The notes beneath the pieces were generated by a model. It had not been told where the DNA came from. It saw nothing but the letters and a program-made list of their open reading frames with translations, and made no database searches. Made by a program: the position numbers and the translations under genes. Shown in pieces: positions 35,171-43,577 of a stretch of DNA of 43,577 nucleotides (positions are counted from its first letter, which is position 1; the number at the start of each line of letters is the position of its first letter). Source of the stretch: Anaerolineales bacterium (GTDB taxonomy: Bacteria > Chloroflexota > Anaerolineae > Anaerolineales > Villigracilaceae). The stretch covers positions 1 to 43,577 of the forward strand of contig JAABUE010000005.1 of NCBI GenBank assembly GCA_011389535.1, read 5' to 3'.

Positions 35171-37410
35171 GTTCGTCATCCACTTCTCGATATCAGACTC
35201 AACCCTGGCGCTTGTGGGCCATTTATGGGGTGGTAGCGCTGGTGCTGGGGTCGCTGCTGTTCCGTTTGATCAGTCTGCAGGTTTTTCAAGGAACCGACTG
35301 GCTCGAAGAGGCAGTTGAAAATTACACAACCATTGACTATCTCGCCCCTTCGCGTGGGATCATCTACGACCGCAATGGGTATATCCTGGCCGGTAACATC
35401 GCCTCTTACAGCGTTGTGATCACACCTGCCAGCCTGCCCAACTCGCAGGCCGACATCCAGAATATCTACCGGAACCTCTCGAAGTTAATCGATGTACCCG
35501 CAACTCAAGGGACGATTGAAGAGGCAAAGCTGGTTGCGGAATGCGTCGAAGGACCGGGTATCGAGCAACTGGTCGCTTTGGGTGAATCGCTGGCTCCTTA
35601 CCGGCCGGTCAAAGTCAAGTGCGATGTCGATGAAGCGGTCGCTAGAATGGTCCGTGAAGGTTCGGTCGACTGGCCTGGTGTCTCCGTCCTGATCGATCCG
35701 ATCCGGGACTATCCGACCGGATCGTTGACCGCTAATGTGGTCGGTTTCCTCGGTCCGATTCCGGCTGCTTTGGAGGAGGAAGCCCGCGCTGAGGGATTTG
35801 TCCCCAACCGGGATAAAATTGGGTATGCAGGCGTAGAAGCCGCACTGGACCAGGTCCTGACCGGAACTCCCGGACGGCGCACCATTCAGGTGGATGTGGC
35901 GGGACAGGAACTGCGCAATTTGGAACCACCGGTTGCCCCCGTTCCAGGGAATAACCTCACACTGACCATCGATACCCGTCTGCAGACAGCTACTGAAGCT
36001 GTTCTATTGACAGAGATCAAAGCCTGGAACGATTACTTTGGGCGCATCCGGATTTCCAGCGGGGTGATCATTGCTATGAACCCGAAAACCGGTGAAATTT
36101 TGGCGATGGTCACCTATCCAACCTATGAGAACAACCGCATGTCGCGTTTTATCCCGGCCTATTACTACGAGCAGCTCAGCGAGGATCCGCGCCGGCCACT
36201 GCTGAACAATGCGATCCAGGCTGAATTCCCGCCCGGGTCGGTGTTCAAGATCTCTACAGCTACAGGCGCGATTAACGAAGGGGTTGTAAGACTGGGCCAG
36301 GAAATTTTTGCCCCGGGACAGTTGGATCTGTGCGAGAAATTCTCCCCAAATGATCCCTGCACGCCTAACAATACCCGCCCGTTCGTGGACTGGATCTACG
36401 AGTCCAATCCGGAGGGGTTTGGGATTGTCGATTTCTACCGCTGTATTGCCTTTTCCAGCAATGTCTGCTTCTATAAACTGGGCGGCGGCTATGAAGATGA
36501 AATCGAAGAAGGGTTGGGTATCTGGCGTCTTGGGGAATACGCGCGCGCTATTGGTTACGGAGCAAATTCCGGGATACAGTTGATCGGTGAGCAGGATGGC
36601 CTGATCCCAACGCCGCAATGGAAGCGCATCAATCAGGGTGAGAACTGGTCCACGGGCGATACATACATTGCCGCTGTGGGACAGGGGTACGTGCTCGGAA
36701 CCCCGCTCCAGGTCTTGATGTCCGGGGCTACGATTGCGGCCGATGGAAAGCTCATGCAGCCCACCATCGTCCGCGAGGTGACCGATAGTGAGGGCAAGGT
36801 CGTTGAACAGTGGTTCAACCCGGTAGATTTTTCCATCTGGGTTCCCGAACAGATAGAAGATGACCGTGGGAATATATCCGGTGCCTGGCGTAACGTTGGC
36901 AGTGATGAGATCGCCGATAAACTGCCTGAAGGCACGTATCGGATCTCTCCGTTCACTGAAAACCTGAAATGGGATACCACAGTCGACCCGGTGATCCAGG
37001 AATATAGCTGTGATGCAGGCTATTGCTCCCTAAACGAAGATGCATACAAAGTCATACAGCCTTCCAGCATCCAGGCAGTCCAGACGGGGATGCGGATGGC
37101 AGTAACCGACCCGCGCGGAACGCTCACCAGGATCTTCTCTGGTTTTCCAATCGCTGTGGCCGGCAAGACCGGTACGGCAGAGTACTGTGACGATGTAGCG
37201 CTGCAAGCGCAGCGCTGCCAGTTTGGCCAATGGCCCACGCACTCCTGGACCCTGGCTTATGCGCCGTTCGATGATCCCGAGATTATTGTTATGGCTTTTG
37301 CATATAATGGTGGCGAGGGGGCCAGTGTTGCCGGTCCGATGGTCATCCGCACGCTGGAGGCATACTTCGAGATAAAAGCAATTGATATCGCCCAGAGCGG
37401 TGACGGTTAA
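35167..37410 (+). CDS. mrdA: Penicillin-binding protein 2 (transpeptidase)
   Basis: SRGIIYDRNGYILAGN; PGSVFKI (SxxK), SSN, KTGTAE motifs; context with mreD and rodA. Confidence 0.94.
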   Translation: MSSSSTSRYQTQPWRLWAIYGVVALVLGSLLFRLISLQVFQGTDWLEEAVENYTTIDYLAPSRGIIYDRNGYILAGNIASYSVVITPASLPNSQADIQNIYRNLSKLIDVPATQGTIEEAKLVAECVEGPGIEQLVALGESLAPYRPVKVKCDVDEAVARMVREGSVDWPGVSVLIDPIRDYPTGSLTANVVGFLGPIPAALEEEARAEGFVPNRDKIGYAGVEAALDQVLTGTPGRRTIQVDVAGQELRNLEPPVAPVPGNNLTLTIDTRLQTATEAVLLTEIKAWNDYFGRIRISSGVIIAMNPKTGEILAMVTYPTYENNRMSRFIPAYYYEQLSEDPRRPLLNNAIQAEFPPGSVFKISTATGAINEGVVRLGQEIFAPGQLDLCEKFSPNDPCTPNNTRPFVDWIYESNPEGFGIVDFYRCIAFSSNVCFYKLGGGYEDEIEEGLGIWRLGEYARAIGYGANSGIQLIGEQDGLIPTPQWKRINQGENWSTGDTYIAAVGQGYVLGTPLQVLMSGATIAADGKLMQPTIVREVTDSEGKVVEQWFNPVDFSIWVPEQIEDDRGNISGAWRNVGSDEIADKLPEGTYRISPFTENLKWDTTVDPVIQEYSCDAGYCSLNEDAYKVIQPSSIQAVQTGMRMAVTDPRGTLTRIFSGFPIAVAGKTGTAEYCDDVALQAQRCQFGQWPTHSWTLAYAPFDDPEIIVMAFAYNGGEGASVAGPMVIRTLEAYFEIKAIDIAQSGDG

Positions 37411-37437
37411 CGAGCCGGATGGGTCTCCGGTACTTCA

Positions 37438-37446
37438 TGCTATAAT
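37438..37446 (+). promoter_or_regulatory. Extended -10 promoter (TGCTATAAT) upstream of minC
   Basis: TGC-TATAAT in the PBP2-minC gap. Confidence 0.5.
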
Positions 37447-37491
37447 TCAGCAATTATTTCAACGAGAGAATGATACCCTTTTCGTGTAGCT

Positions 37492-38175
37492 ATGGATGAG
37501 CAAACAGTTCCAGTTCAAATCAAGGGCTTGCGAGATGGCTTGCTCATCACGATCGGGAATGGGGAGTGGGCTGCCCTCGAGGCAGCTTTGCTGGAACAGA
37601 TCCATGCGCGACAATCCTTCTTCCGGGGAGCGCGCATTGCCCTGGATGTTGGCTCACATATTTTAAGGGTCAATGAGCTGGTTGCACTGCGTGACAGGCT
37701 GTCCGACCGCGGTGTTTCACTCTGGGCTGTGCTGAGTGAATCTCCAACGACAGAAAAAACAGCCCAACTGTTAGGCCTTGCCACCCGTATTTCAAAACCC
37801 CGCCCGGAAGAGACACGCAAGTTTGCCGTTGACGACCTGGGCAATGCGACAGCCCTGTTTGTCAATAAAACCCTCCGTTCAGGCACCCGGATAGAGTTTC
37901 CCGGGCACGTGGTTGTGGTCGGTGATATTAATCCTGGCGCCGAAGTCGTAGCCGGAGGCAATGTGATCGTTTGGGGCCGGGTGCGCGGCATGGTTCATGC
38001 CGGGGCCAAAGGGGATAGCTCGGCGTATATCTGTGCGCTGGACCTCTCGCCTGCACAATTGCGAATTGCCGAGGAGGTCTCTGCAATTCTAACACCGCTG
38101 AAAAGTCCCCGCCCGGAGATTGCCAGCATCAACCAGGATGGAAAACTGCAGTCCAGTCCGTGGGAGCCAGGTTAG
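37492..38175 (+). CDS. minC: Septum site-determining protein MinC
   Basis: GTRIEFPGHVVVVGDINPGAEVVAGGNVIVWGRVRGMVHAGAKGD C-terminal beta-helix signature. Confidence 0.94.
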   Translation: MDEQTVPVQIKGLRDGLLITIGNGEWAALEAALLEQIHARQSFFRGARIALDVGSHILRVNELVALRDRLSDRGVSLWAVLSESPTTEKTAQLLGLATRISKPRPEETRKFAVDDLGNATALFVNKTLRSGTRIEFPGHVVVVGDINPGAEVVAGGNVIVWGRVRGMVHAGAKGDSSAYICALDLSPAQLRIAEEVSAILTPLKSPRPEIASINQDGKLQSSPWEPG

Positions 38176-38198
38176 TTCTTGTTCTATAGGATGTGTAA

Positions 38199-38996
38199 AT
38201 GAGTGCAAAAATCGTGACCATTACAAGCGGCAAAGGTGGGGTGGGAAAAACCACCGCTGTTGCCAATATTGCCGTTGCACTGGCATCCCTTGGAGCCAGG
38301 GTTTGTTGTATCGACGGCGATATCGGTCTCCGAAATCTTGATGTTGTTATGGGCCTGGAAAACCGGATTGTATATGACATTGTTGATGTGATCGAAGGAC
38401 GCTGCCGTTTACGCCAGGCCATGATCCGTGACAAGCGACTTCCTGAGCTCTACCTGATCCCGGCGGCTCAAACCCGCGACAAGAGCGCTGTTTCCCCGTC
38501 CGATATGGTGAGGCTGGGTGACGAGCTGCGTAACGAGGTAGACTGGGTTCTGATCGATTCCCCTGCGGGGATCGAGCGCGGGTTCCGGAACTCGATTGCG
38601 GCTGCCGACCAGGTGCTGGTCATCACCAATCCGGAAGTTTCAGCCGTCCGTGATGCGGACCGGGTGATCGGTCTGCTGGAAGCGGAGGAGAAGGGCAGCC
38701 CTTCCCTCATCCTTAACCGCCTGAACCCGAGTATGGTCCGGAATCACGACATGCTCTCAGCCGAGGATGTGCTCGACTTGCTGGCGATCCGCTTGATTGG
38801 CGTTGTCCCCGAAGACGAAAATGTGATTGTGGGAACAAACCGGGGTACGCCCATCGCTCTGGAACCCAAAAGCATAGCAGGGCAGGCTTTTCGAAATATC
38901 GCCCGGCGCATGTGCGGAGAGGACGTTCCCTTTCTTGAATTGGATAACAAAGGCAGTTTATGGGCGCGCATTCAGCGGATGACGGGGAGGAAATAG
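38199..38996 (+). CDS. minD: Septum site-determining ATPase MinD
   Basis: VTITSGKGGVGKTTAVANIAVALASLGARVCCIDGDIGLRNLDVVMGLENR; C-terminal amphipathic SLWARIQRMTGRK. Confidence 0.97.
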   Translation: MSAKIVTITSGKGGVGKTTAVANIAVALASLGARVCCIDGDIGLRNLDVVMGLENRIVYDIVDVIEGRCRLRQAMIRDKRLPELYLIPAAQTRDKSAVSPSDMVRLGDELRNEVDWVLIDSPAGIERGFRNSIAAADQVLVITNPEVSAVRDADRVIGLLEAEEKGSPSLILNRLNPSMVRNHDMLSAEDVLDLLAIRLIGVVPEDENVIVGTNRGTPIALEPKSIAGQAFRNIARRMCGEDVPFLELDNKGSLWARIQRMTGRK

Positions 38997-38997
38997 G

Positions 38998-39264
38998 ATG
39001 AGCAGCTTTTTTGACCGCATCACCGGGCGGAAGCGCAGCGCGAAAAGCGCCAAAGAGCGGCTGCAACTGGTTCTTGTCCATGATCGCACCGATATGACCC
39101 AGTTGGAGATGGAAGCGCTCCGAGACGATATTTTAGCAGTCATTTCTCGTCACATTGATGTCGACCCCGATGGGGTACGGATCGACCTGGAGCGTGACGG
39201 ACGCGAGCAGCGCCTGGTGGCAGATATTCCCCTCAGGAGCATGGCGCGCCGCCGTAGCGGATAA
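38998..39264 (+). CDS. minE: Cell division topological specificity factor MinE
   Basis: SAKSAKERLQLVLVHDRTDMTQLEMEALRDDILAVISRHIDVDPDGVRIDLER. Confidence 0.95.
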   Translation: MSSFFDRITGRKRSAKSAKERLQLVLVHDRTDMTQLEMEALRDDILAVISRHIDVDPDGVRIDLERDGREQRLVADIPLRSMARRRSG

Positions 39265-39267
39265 ACC

Positions 39268-40395
39268 ATGTTTCGCGACATTTCCTGGCGCCATTTTGAT
39301 TTTTGGCTCCTCGGCGCAATCGTACTGGCGACCGCATTCGGGACAACCATGATCCGTTCCGCAGTAGCGGCGAACGAGGAATTGACCCCGTTGATCAATC
39401 GCCAAATCTACTTCGCCTTGGCAGGCCTGGTCCTTATTTTTGTGGTCGCTGTGATCGATTACCGCTACTGGATCTCCCTTTACATTCCAATTTATATTGT
39501 CATGGGCGTTCTACTATTTGCGCTTTTCCTGAGCGCGCAGGCGGTATTCGGTGCGGCTCGCTGGTTTACCGTTGGTGTGTTATTTGTTCAGCCAACAGAA
39601 TTCGCCAAGATCGTGATCATCCTTATCCTGGCGCGCTATTTTGAGAAAACCCAGGACCGCCCGCGTGACCTGCGTTGGATAGCGTTCAGCCTGCTCTGGG
39701 TCGGCGGGCTGACCATCTGGATCCTCCTGCAACCCAACCTGAGCAACGTGGTGGTGATCGCCGTCATCTGGTTTATTTTGCTCTGGCTGAGTGGACTGCA
39801 ATTAAAGCATTTGTTTTCTTTTGTTGCAGCAGGCATTTTAGCATTGGGCACCCTGGTCGGTTTCTCGTTTTTCAGGATTCGTATCCCGTTCCTGCAAGAA
39901 TACCAGCAAGAACGGATTGCAAATTTCATCTTGCCGGACCCGAACGCCACCTTCGGTGCAACCTATAACGTGCAACAGGCTCTGATCGCGATTGGCTCAG
40001 GCGGATTGTTCGGTCAGGGTTACGGACACGGCACCCAGACGCAATTGCGTTTCTTGAAAGTCCGCCATACCGACTTCATCTTTTCGGCCATTTCAGAAGA
40101 GTTTGGCATGGTTGGCGGAATCCTCGTTATCCTCATCCTGGCTTTTATCATCTGGCGTTGTTTGCGCGCCGCCCAGCATGCACGGGATATATCAGGCTCC
40201 ATTATCGCTTACGGGGTTGCCACCCTGATCTTCTTCCAGGGCGTGGTCAACATTGGCGTGAACATGAACATCGTGCCAGTCTCCGGTCTGCCGTTGCCGT
40301 TCATCAGTTATGGAGGCAGCGGTCTCACCTCCCTGATGCTTGGCATCGGGCTTGTCGAAAGCGTGGCCTTGCGCCATAAATCATTGGACTTTTAA
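39268..40395 (+). CDS. rodA: SEDS peptidoglycan polymerase RodA
   Basis: QPTEFAKIVIILILARYF, PFLQEYQQERIANFILPDPN, LPLPFISYGGSGLTSLMLGIGLVESV. Confidence 0.96.
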   Translation: MFRDISWRHFDFWLLGAIVLATAFGTTMIRSAVAANEELTPLINRQIYFALAGLVLIFVVAVIDYRYWISLYIPIYIVMGVLLFALFLSAQAVFGAARWFTVGVLFVQPTEFAKIVIILILARYFEKTQDRPRDLRWIAFSLLWVGGLTIWILLQPNLSNVVVIAVIWFILLWLSGLQLKHLFSFVAAGILALGTLVGFSFFRIRIPFLQEYQQERIANFILPDPNATFGATYNVQQALIAIGSGGLFGQGYGHGTQTQLRFLKVRHTDFIFSAISEEFGMVGGILVILILAFIIWRCLRAAQHARDISGSIIAYGVATLIFFQGVVNIGVNMNIVPVSGLPLPFISYGGSGLTSLMLGIGLVESVALRHKSLDF

Positions 40396-40569
40396 TACAT
40401 CGCTTGTTGAGTAGCCCCGAGCACCGCACCGCGAAGTCCCGATAGGGGGAGCCTGTCGACGTGTTATCGGCGAGGGGCGTAGCGCGCGTCTTGTCCGCAC
40501 CGTGAGCAGGCACGAACGGTGGCCGGCGGGAGGCAAACCAGCGTTGGGAAATTATTATTCTGGAGACCT

Positions 40570-42060
40570 ATGACAAATTCACTAAAACCAGCCCGCGTCC
40601 GTATGGCGCCATCCCCAACCGGGCATTTCCACCTCGGTTCTGCCCGGACGGCGCTCTACAACTATCTGCTCGCCCGCAAAACGGGCGGGCAGTTCATCCT
40701 GCGTATCGAAGATACTGACCGGAAGCGATTTGTAGAAGGCGCCGAAGAGGAAATTTTCGATAGTTTGAACTGGCTCGGTATCCCACCCGATGAGGGGCCT
40801 CATGTCGGAGGTCATTACGGGCCTTATCGCCAGACCGAGCGCCGCGATATTTATCTCGAGCATGCCTGGATCCTGGTGGAAAAAGGGTTTGCTTTTCCCT
40901 GTTTTTGCACGCCCGAAGAGCTGGCTAAAGTACGGCAGGAACAGCAAGAACGCAAACAGAATCCTCATTATAGCGGCAAGTGCCGTGCTCTGGACCCCAC
41001 GGAAGCTGCCCGGCGGATCGAGGCTGGCGAGAACTATGTGATCCGGTTTAAGATGCCTTATGAGGGCACCACTACCACCCACGATCACCTGCGCGGCGCG
41101 ATTGTCACCGAAAACCGTTATCTCGATGATTTTGTTTTGCTTAAATCGGACGGCCTGCCCACTTACCATCTGGCAGCGATGGTGGACGATCATCTGATGG
41201 ACATCACGCACGTATTTCGCGGATCTGAATGGCTGGCTACGTTCCCACTTCACGTGCAGATCGTTCGCGCCTTTGGGTGGGACGAGCCGGTCTGGGTGCA
41301 TCTCTCCGTTTTTCTCAAGCCCAGCGGTAAAGGCAAGATGAGCAAGCGTGAGGGTGCCGAAGCCCTCAAAGATGGTCACTCGATCTTCGTCAAGGATTTG
41401 GAGCAGCTTGGTTACATCCCTGAAGGGGTTCTGAACTGGATCGCGCTGATGGGCTGGGGGGTAGCCGAAGATGATGTCATGAGCCTCGAGCAGATGATCG
41501 AGCGCTTTGATGTGGATCACCTGACGCCCTCTCCGGCAGGGGTCAACTTCGCAAAGCTCGACCACTTTAACGGGGCGCACATCCGCCTCTTGCCGACCGA
41601 GGAACTGGCAGCGCGAATTAAACCTTTCTACCTCCGCGCCGGGTACAGCGTGGACGAGCCCACGCTGTTGGCGATCACCCCGTTGATCCGGGAACGCCTG
41701 GTCACCCTCGATGACTGCCTTGCGTTTGGAGGTTTCTTCTTCCAGGAAACTGTAGAGCCAAAGCCCGAAGAATTGATCGCCAAAGGACTGGATGCAAAAC
41801 GATCCGCTGAGATTGCCCGCAAGGCTTACGAGATCTTCTCCGGTCTGCCGGAAATCTCTCACGAAACGGCCGAACCCCCATTGCGCGAGCTGGTGGAGGA
41901 GCTTGAGTTGAAACCCAACCAAGTTTTTGGCATCCTGCGTGTAGCAGTAACCGGGCAAACGGTTAGCCCGCCGCTATTCGAGAGCATGGAAGTAATCGGC
42001 AAGGAAATGGTCCTGGCTCGCGTGCGAAACGCGATAGAGATCTTGGAAAAGATGGGATAA
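40570..42060 (+). CDS. gltX: Glutamyl-tRNA synthetase
   Basis: VRMAPSPTGHFHLGSARTALYNYLLAR (HIGH-like), GKMSKREG (KMSKS-like); CFC...SGKC zinc-site-like motif. Confidence 0.97.
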   Translation: MTNSLKPARVRMAPSPTGHFHLGSARTALYNYLLARKTGGQFILRIEDTDRKRFVEGAEEEIFDSLNWLGIPPDEGPHVGGHYGPYRQTERRDIYLEHAWILVEKGFAFPCFCTPEELAKVRQEQQERKQNPHYSGKCRALDPTEAARRIEAGENYVIRFKMPYEGTTTTHDHLRGAIVTENRYLDDFVLLKSDGLPTYHLAAMVDDHLMDITHVFRGSEWLATFPLHVQIVRAFGWDEPVWVHLSVFLKPSGKGKMSKREGAEALKDGHSIFVKDLEQLGYIPEGVLNWIALMGWGVAEDDVMSLEQMIERFDVDHLTPSPAGVNFAKLDHFNGAHIRLLPTEELAARIKPFYLRAGYSVDEPTLLAITPLIRERLVTLDDCLAFGGFFFQETVEPKPEELIAKGLDAKRSAEIARKAYEIFSGLPEISHETAEPPLRELVEELELKPNQVFGILRVAVTGQTVSPPLFESMEVIGKEMVLARVRNAIEILEKMG

Positions 42061-42076
42061 GCATATTGGAATATAA

Positions 42077-42107
42077 GATCCGCCAACAATGCAACTGCTG
42101 GCGGATC
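42077..42107 (+). terminator. Stem-loop downstream of gltX
   Basis: GATCCGCCA/TGGCGGATC 9-bp perfect stem, 13-nt loop. Confidence 0.6.
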
Positions 42108-42130
42108 CCTTTAAGTACCACGCTGCTCGA

Positions 42131-42170
42131 GGCGGCGTACCCTTTCGGGCACTTTCCTCGCCGCCGGGGA
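42131..42170. repeat. 40-bp palindromic repeat, copy 2
   Basis: Identical 40-mer to 30309-30348. Confidence 0.9.
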
Positions 42171-42179
42171 GGATGCTTG

Positions 42180-42196
42180 GAGCAGTTGCACTGCTC
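42180..42196. repeat. Short perfect hairpin
   Basis: GAGCAGT-TGC-ACTGCTC. Confidence 0.6.
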
Positions 42197-42202
42197 TGGT
42201 TC

Positions 42203-42225
42203 TTCCAGCAGTGCAACTGTTGGAA
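42203..42225 (-). terminator. Stem-loop downstream of the GNAT gene
   Basis: TTCCAGCAG-TGCAA-CTGTTGGAA, 9 bp with one wobble. Confidence 0.55.
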
Positions 42226-42241
42226 GGTTGCGGTTAGAATT

Positions 42242-42751
42242 TTACAACAGCAATGCCATGATCAAGCCATCCAGATACTGCCCATCTCGGAAGATAGCCT
42301 TTCTCCTCCTGCCTTCGATTTCAAAGCCAAATTTTTGATACAAATGAATCCCAATTGTATTCCGTTCAAATACGGCCAATTCGATCCGCTTTATACTTCC
42401 GGCGCTTTTGGCCCATTCGATGGCGCGTGTTATGAGCTGGCGCCCGATCCCTTGGCCTCGCCAGTCCTGATCCACGGACATGCCCAATGTCACCGCATGG
42501 CGGATTGCCTTACGCTTGCTGCCTCTGCAGTTGATGATCCCCACGATCTTTCCGGCGCTTTCGGCAACCAAAAAGATCGAGTTCTCGGATAGCGCGAACT
42601 CGGACAGTATCGCAGCTTCTGATTCGACAGTATGAGTAAACTCGCCCGGCGATAACTCTATGTTTGAGTTTGGCTCCTCGCTCAGGCGATTAACATAGGC
42701 AATGATCTGGGCTGCATCAGAAGGGTTTGCTTCTCGGATGATGACTTCCAT
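42242..42751 (-). CDS. GNAT family N-acetyltransferase
   Basis: IREANPSDAAQIIAYVNRLSEE...LGMSVDQDWRGQGIGRQLITRAIEWAK...NTIGIHLYQKFGFEIEGRRRKA. Confidence 0.93.
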   Translation of the reverse strand: MEVIIREANPSDAAQIIAYVNRLSEEPNSNIELSPGEFTHTVESEAAILSEFALSENSIFLVAESAGKIVGIINCRGSKRKAIRHAVTLGMSVDQDWRGQGIGRQLITRAIEWAKSAGSIKRIELAVFERNTIGIHLYQKFGFEIEGRRRKAIFRDGQYLDGLIMALLL

Positions 42752-42812
42752 AGATAGATTGTGTTGGGTGGGATACCAAAGTGCTCTGCCAGGGTATCCC
42801 GCTCCACGGAAA

Positions 42813-42843
42813 CAGAAGGGCGAGACTTGGCCTTGCCCTTCTG
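42813..42843 (-). terminator. Stem-loop 3 nt after the glnS stop codon
   Basis: CAGAAGGGC/GCCCTTCTG perfect 9-bp stem, 13-nt loop. Confidence 0.6.
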
Positions 42844-42846
42844 TGA

Positions 42847-43577
42847 TTATCTTTGTTTCTTCTCTATCTTCGCCCAGGTATCTTTCAGCGAGACGGTCCG
42901 GTTGATGACCAGTTTCTCGGGCGTGCTGTCCTGGTCTACGCAGAAATAGCCCTGGCGCTCGAACTGGAACGTGAAACCGGGCTTGGCATTTTCCAGGCTG
43001 GGTTCTACGAAGGAGGAGAGCACTTCCAGCGAGTCAGGGTTGAGATATTCCTTGAAACTATCGCTATCCGGGTTCTCAACCGTGAACAGGCGGTCATACA
43101 GGCGAATCTCTGCGGGGAGGGCGTGCCGGGCTGAAACCCAGTGGATGGTCGATTTGACCCGGCGGCCATCGGGAGAATCGCCTCCGCGCGTGGCCGGGTC
43201 GTAGCTGCAATGCACCTCGGTCACCTCACCAGTCTGCGGGTCCTTGACGAAGCCGGTGCAGGTCACGAAGTAGGCGTAGCGCAAACGGACCTCGTTGCCC
43301 GGATACAGGCGATGATATTTTGGCGGTGGTTCTTCACGGAAGTCATCTTGCTCGATGTACAGAACCTTGGAGAACGGCAGCACCCGCGTACCGGCCTCCG
43401 GGTCTTCCGGGTTGTTGACGGCTTCCATTTCTTCGACCAGGTCATCGGGGTAGTCATCGATGACCAGTTTGAGCGGTCGCAGCACACCCATCCGGCGGGG
43501 CGCGCGTTTATTCAGGTCTTCGCGGACAGTTGCCTCGAGAAGGGCAATGTCGATCACGCTGTCTGCTTTGGCGACGC
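42847..43577 (-). CDS. glnS: Glutaminyl-tRNA synthetase, C-terminal part (runs off the window)
   Basis: [33 protein letters not shown]...[29 protein letters not shown]...[33 protein letters not shown]. Confidence 0.92.
   Translation of the reverse strand, partial: VAKADSVIDIALLEATVREDLNKRAPRRMGVLRPLKLVIDDYPDDLVEEMEAVNNPEDPEAGTRVLPFSKVLYIEQDDFREEPPPKYHRLYPGNEVRLRYAYFVTCTGFVKDPQTGEVTEVHCSYDPATRGGDSPDGRRVKSTIHWVSARHALPAEIRLYDRLFTVENPDSDSFKEYLNPDSLEVLSSFVEPSLENAKPGFTFQFERQGYFCVDQDSTPEKLVINRTVSLKDTWAKIEKKQR

Noticed and set aside
40420-40445. GCACCGCG string upstream of gltX as part of a T-box leader
   Set aside because: Only a short match to the T-box core; there is no room for a specifier stem (rodA ends at 40395) and no terminator/antiterminator pair before the ATG.
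40582-41958. 458-aa open frame antisense to gltX
   Set aside because: No recognisable domain; long antisense frames are expected in GC-rich genes with strong codon bias. The sense frame is unmistakably GluRS.
1-43577. CRISPR array, rRNA, tRNA, phage or integron structures
   Set aside because: No regularly spaced direct repeats, no cloverleaf-like intergenic sequences, no integrase or phage structural genes recognised by eye; an Infernal/tRNAscan run would be needed to be definitive.

Overview
The window is gene-dense and predominantly housekeeping, with about 44 supported coding regions. Gene content and style suggest a Chloroflexota/Anaerolineae-like genome, but this is inference. Landmarks: (i) a minus-strand, overlapping operon glycosyltransferase-URO-D-rsmD-4TM protein-endonuclease V; (ii) a minus-strand run M20 dipeptidase - Cache/HAMP/GAF/PAS histidine kinase - OmpR-type regulator - Liv-type binding protein - LivH/M/G/F - CBS+ACT protein; (iii) a plus-strand cell-shape/division block mreBCD-PBP2-minCDE-rodA-gltX. 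No rRNA, tRNA, CRISPR or intact mobile element was found. The most interesting items are: a phosphoesterase interrupted by one in-frame TGA where homologues have Trp; a thioredoxin fused to a YgaP/DUF2892-like membrane domain; a DUF348-G5-propeller lipoprotein; a 40-bp identical palindromic repeat in two distant intergenic sites, one of them inside a run of four hairpins; other palindromes resembling dispersed repeats; and -10 boxes placed exactly 6 nt before start codons, suggesting leaderless mRNAs. I did not find a clearly new defence or biosynthetic system. The peptidase-sensor-transporter run is the best candidate functional module.
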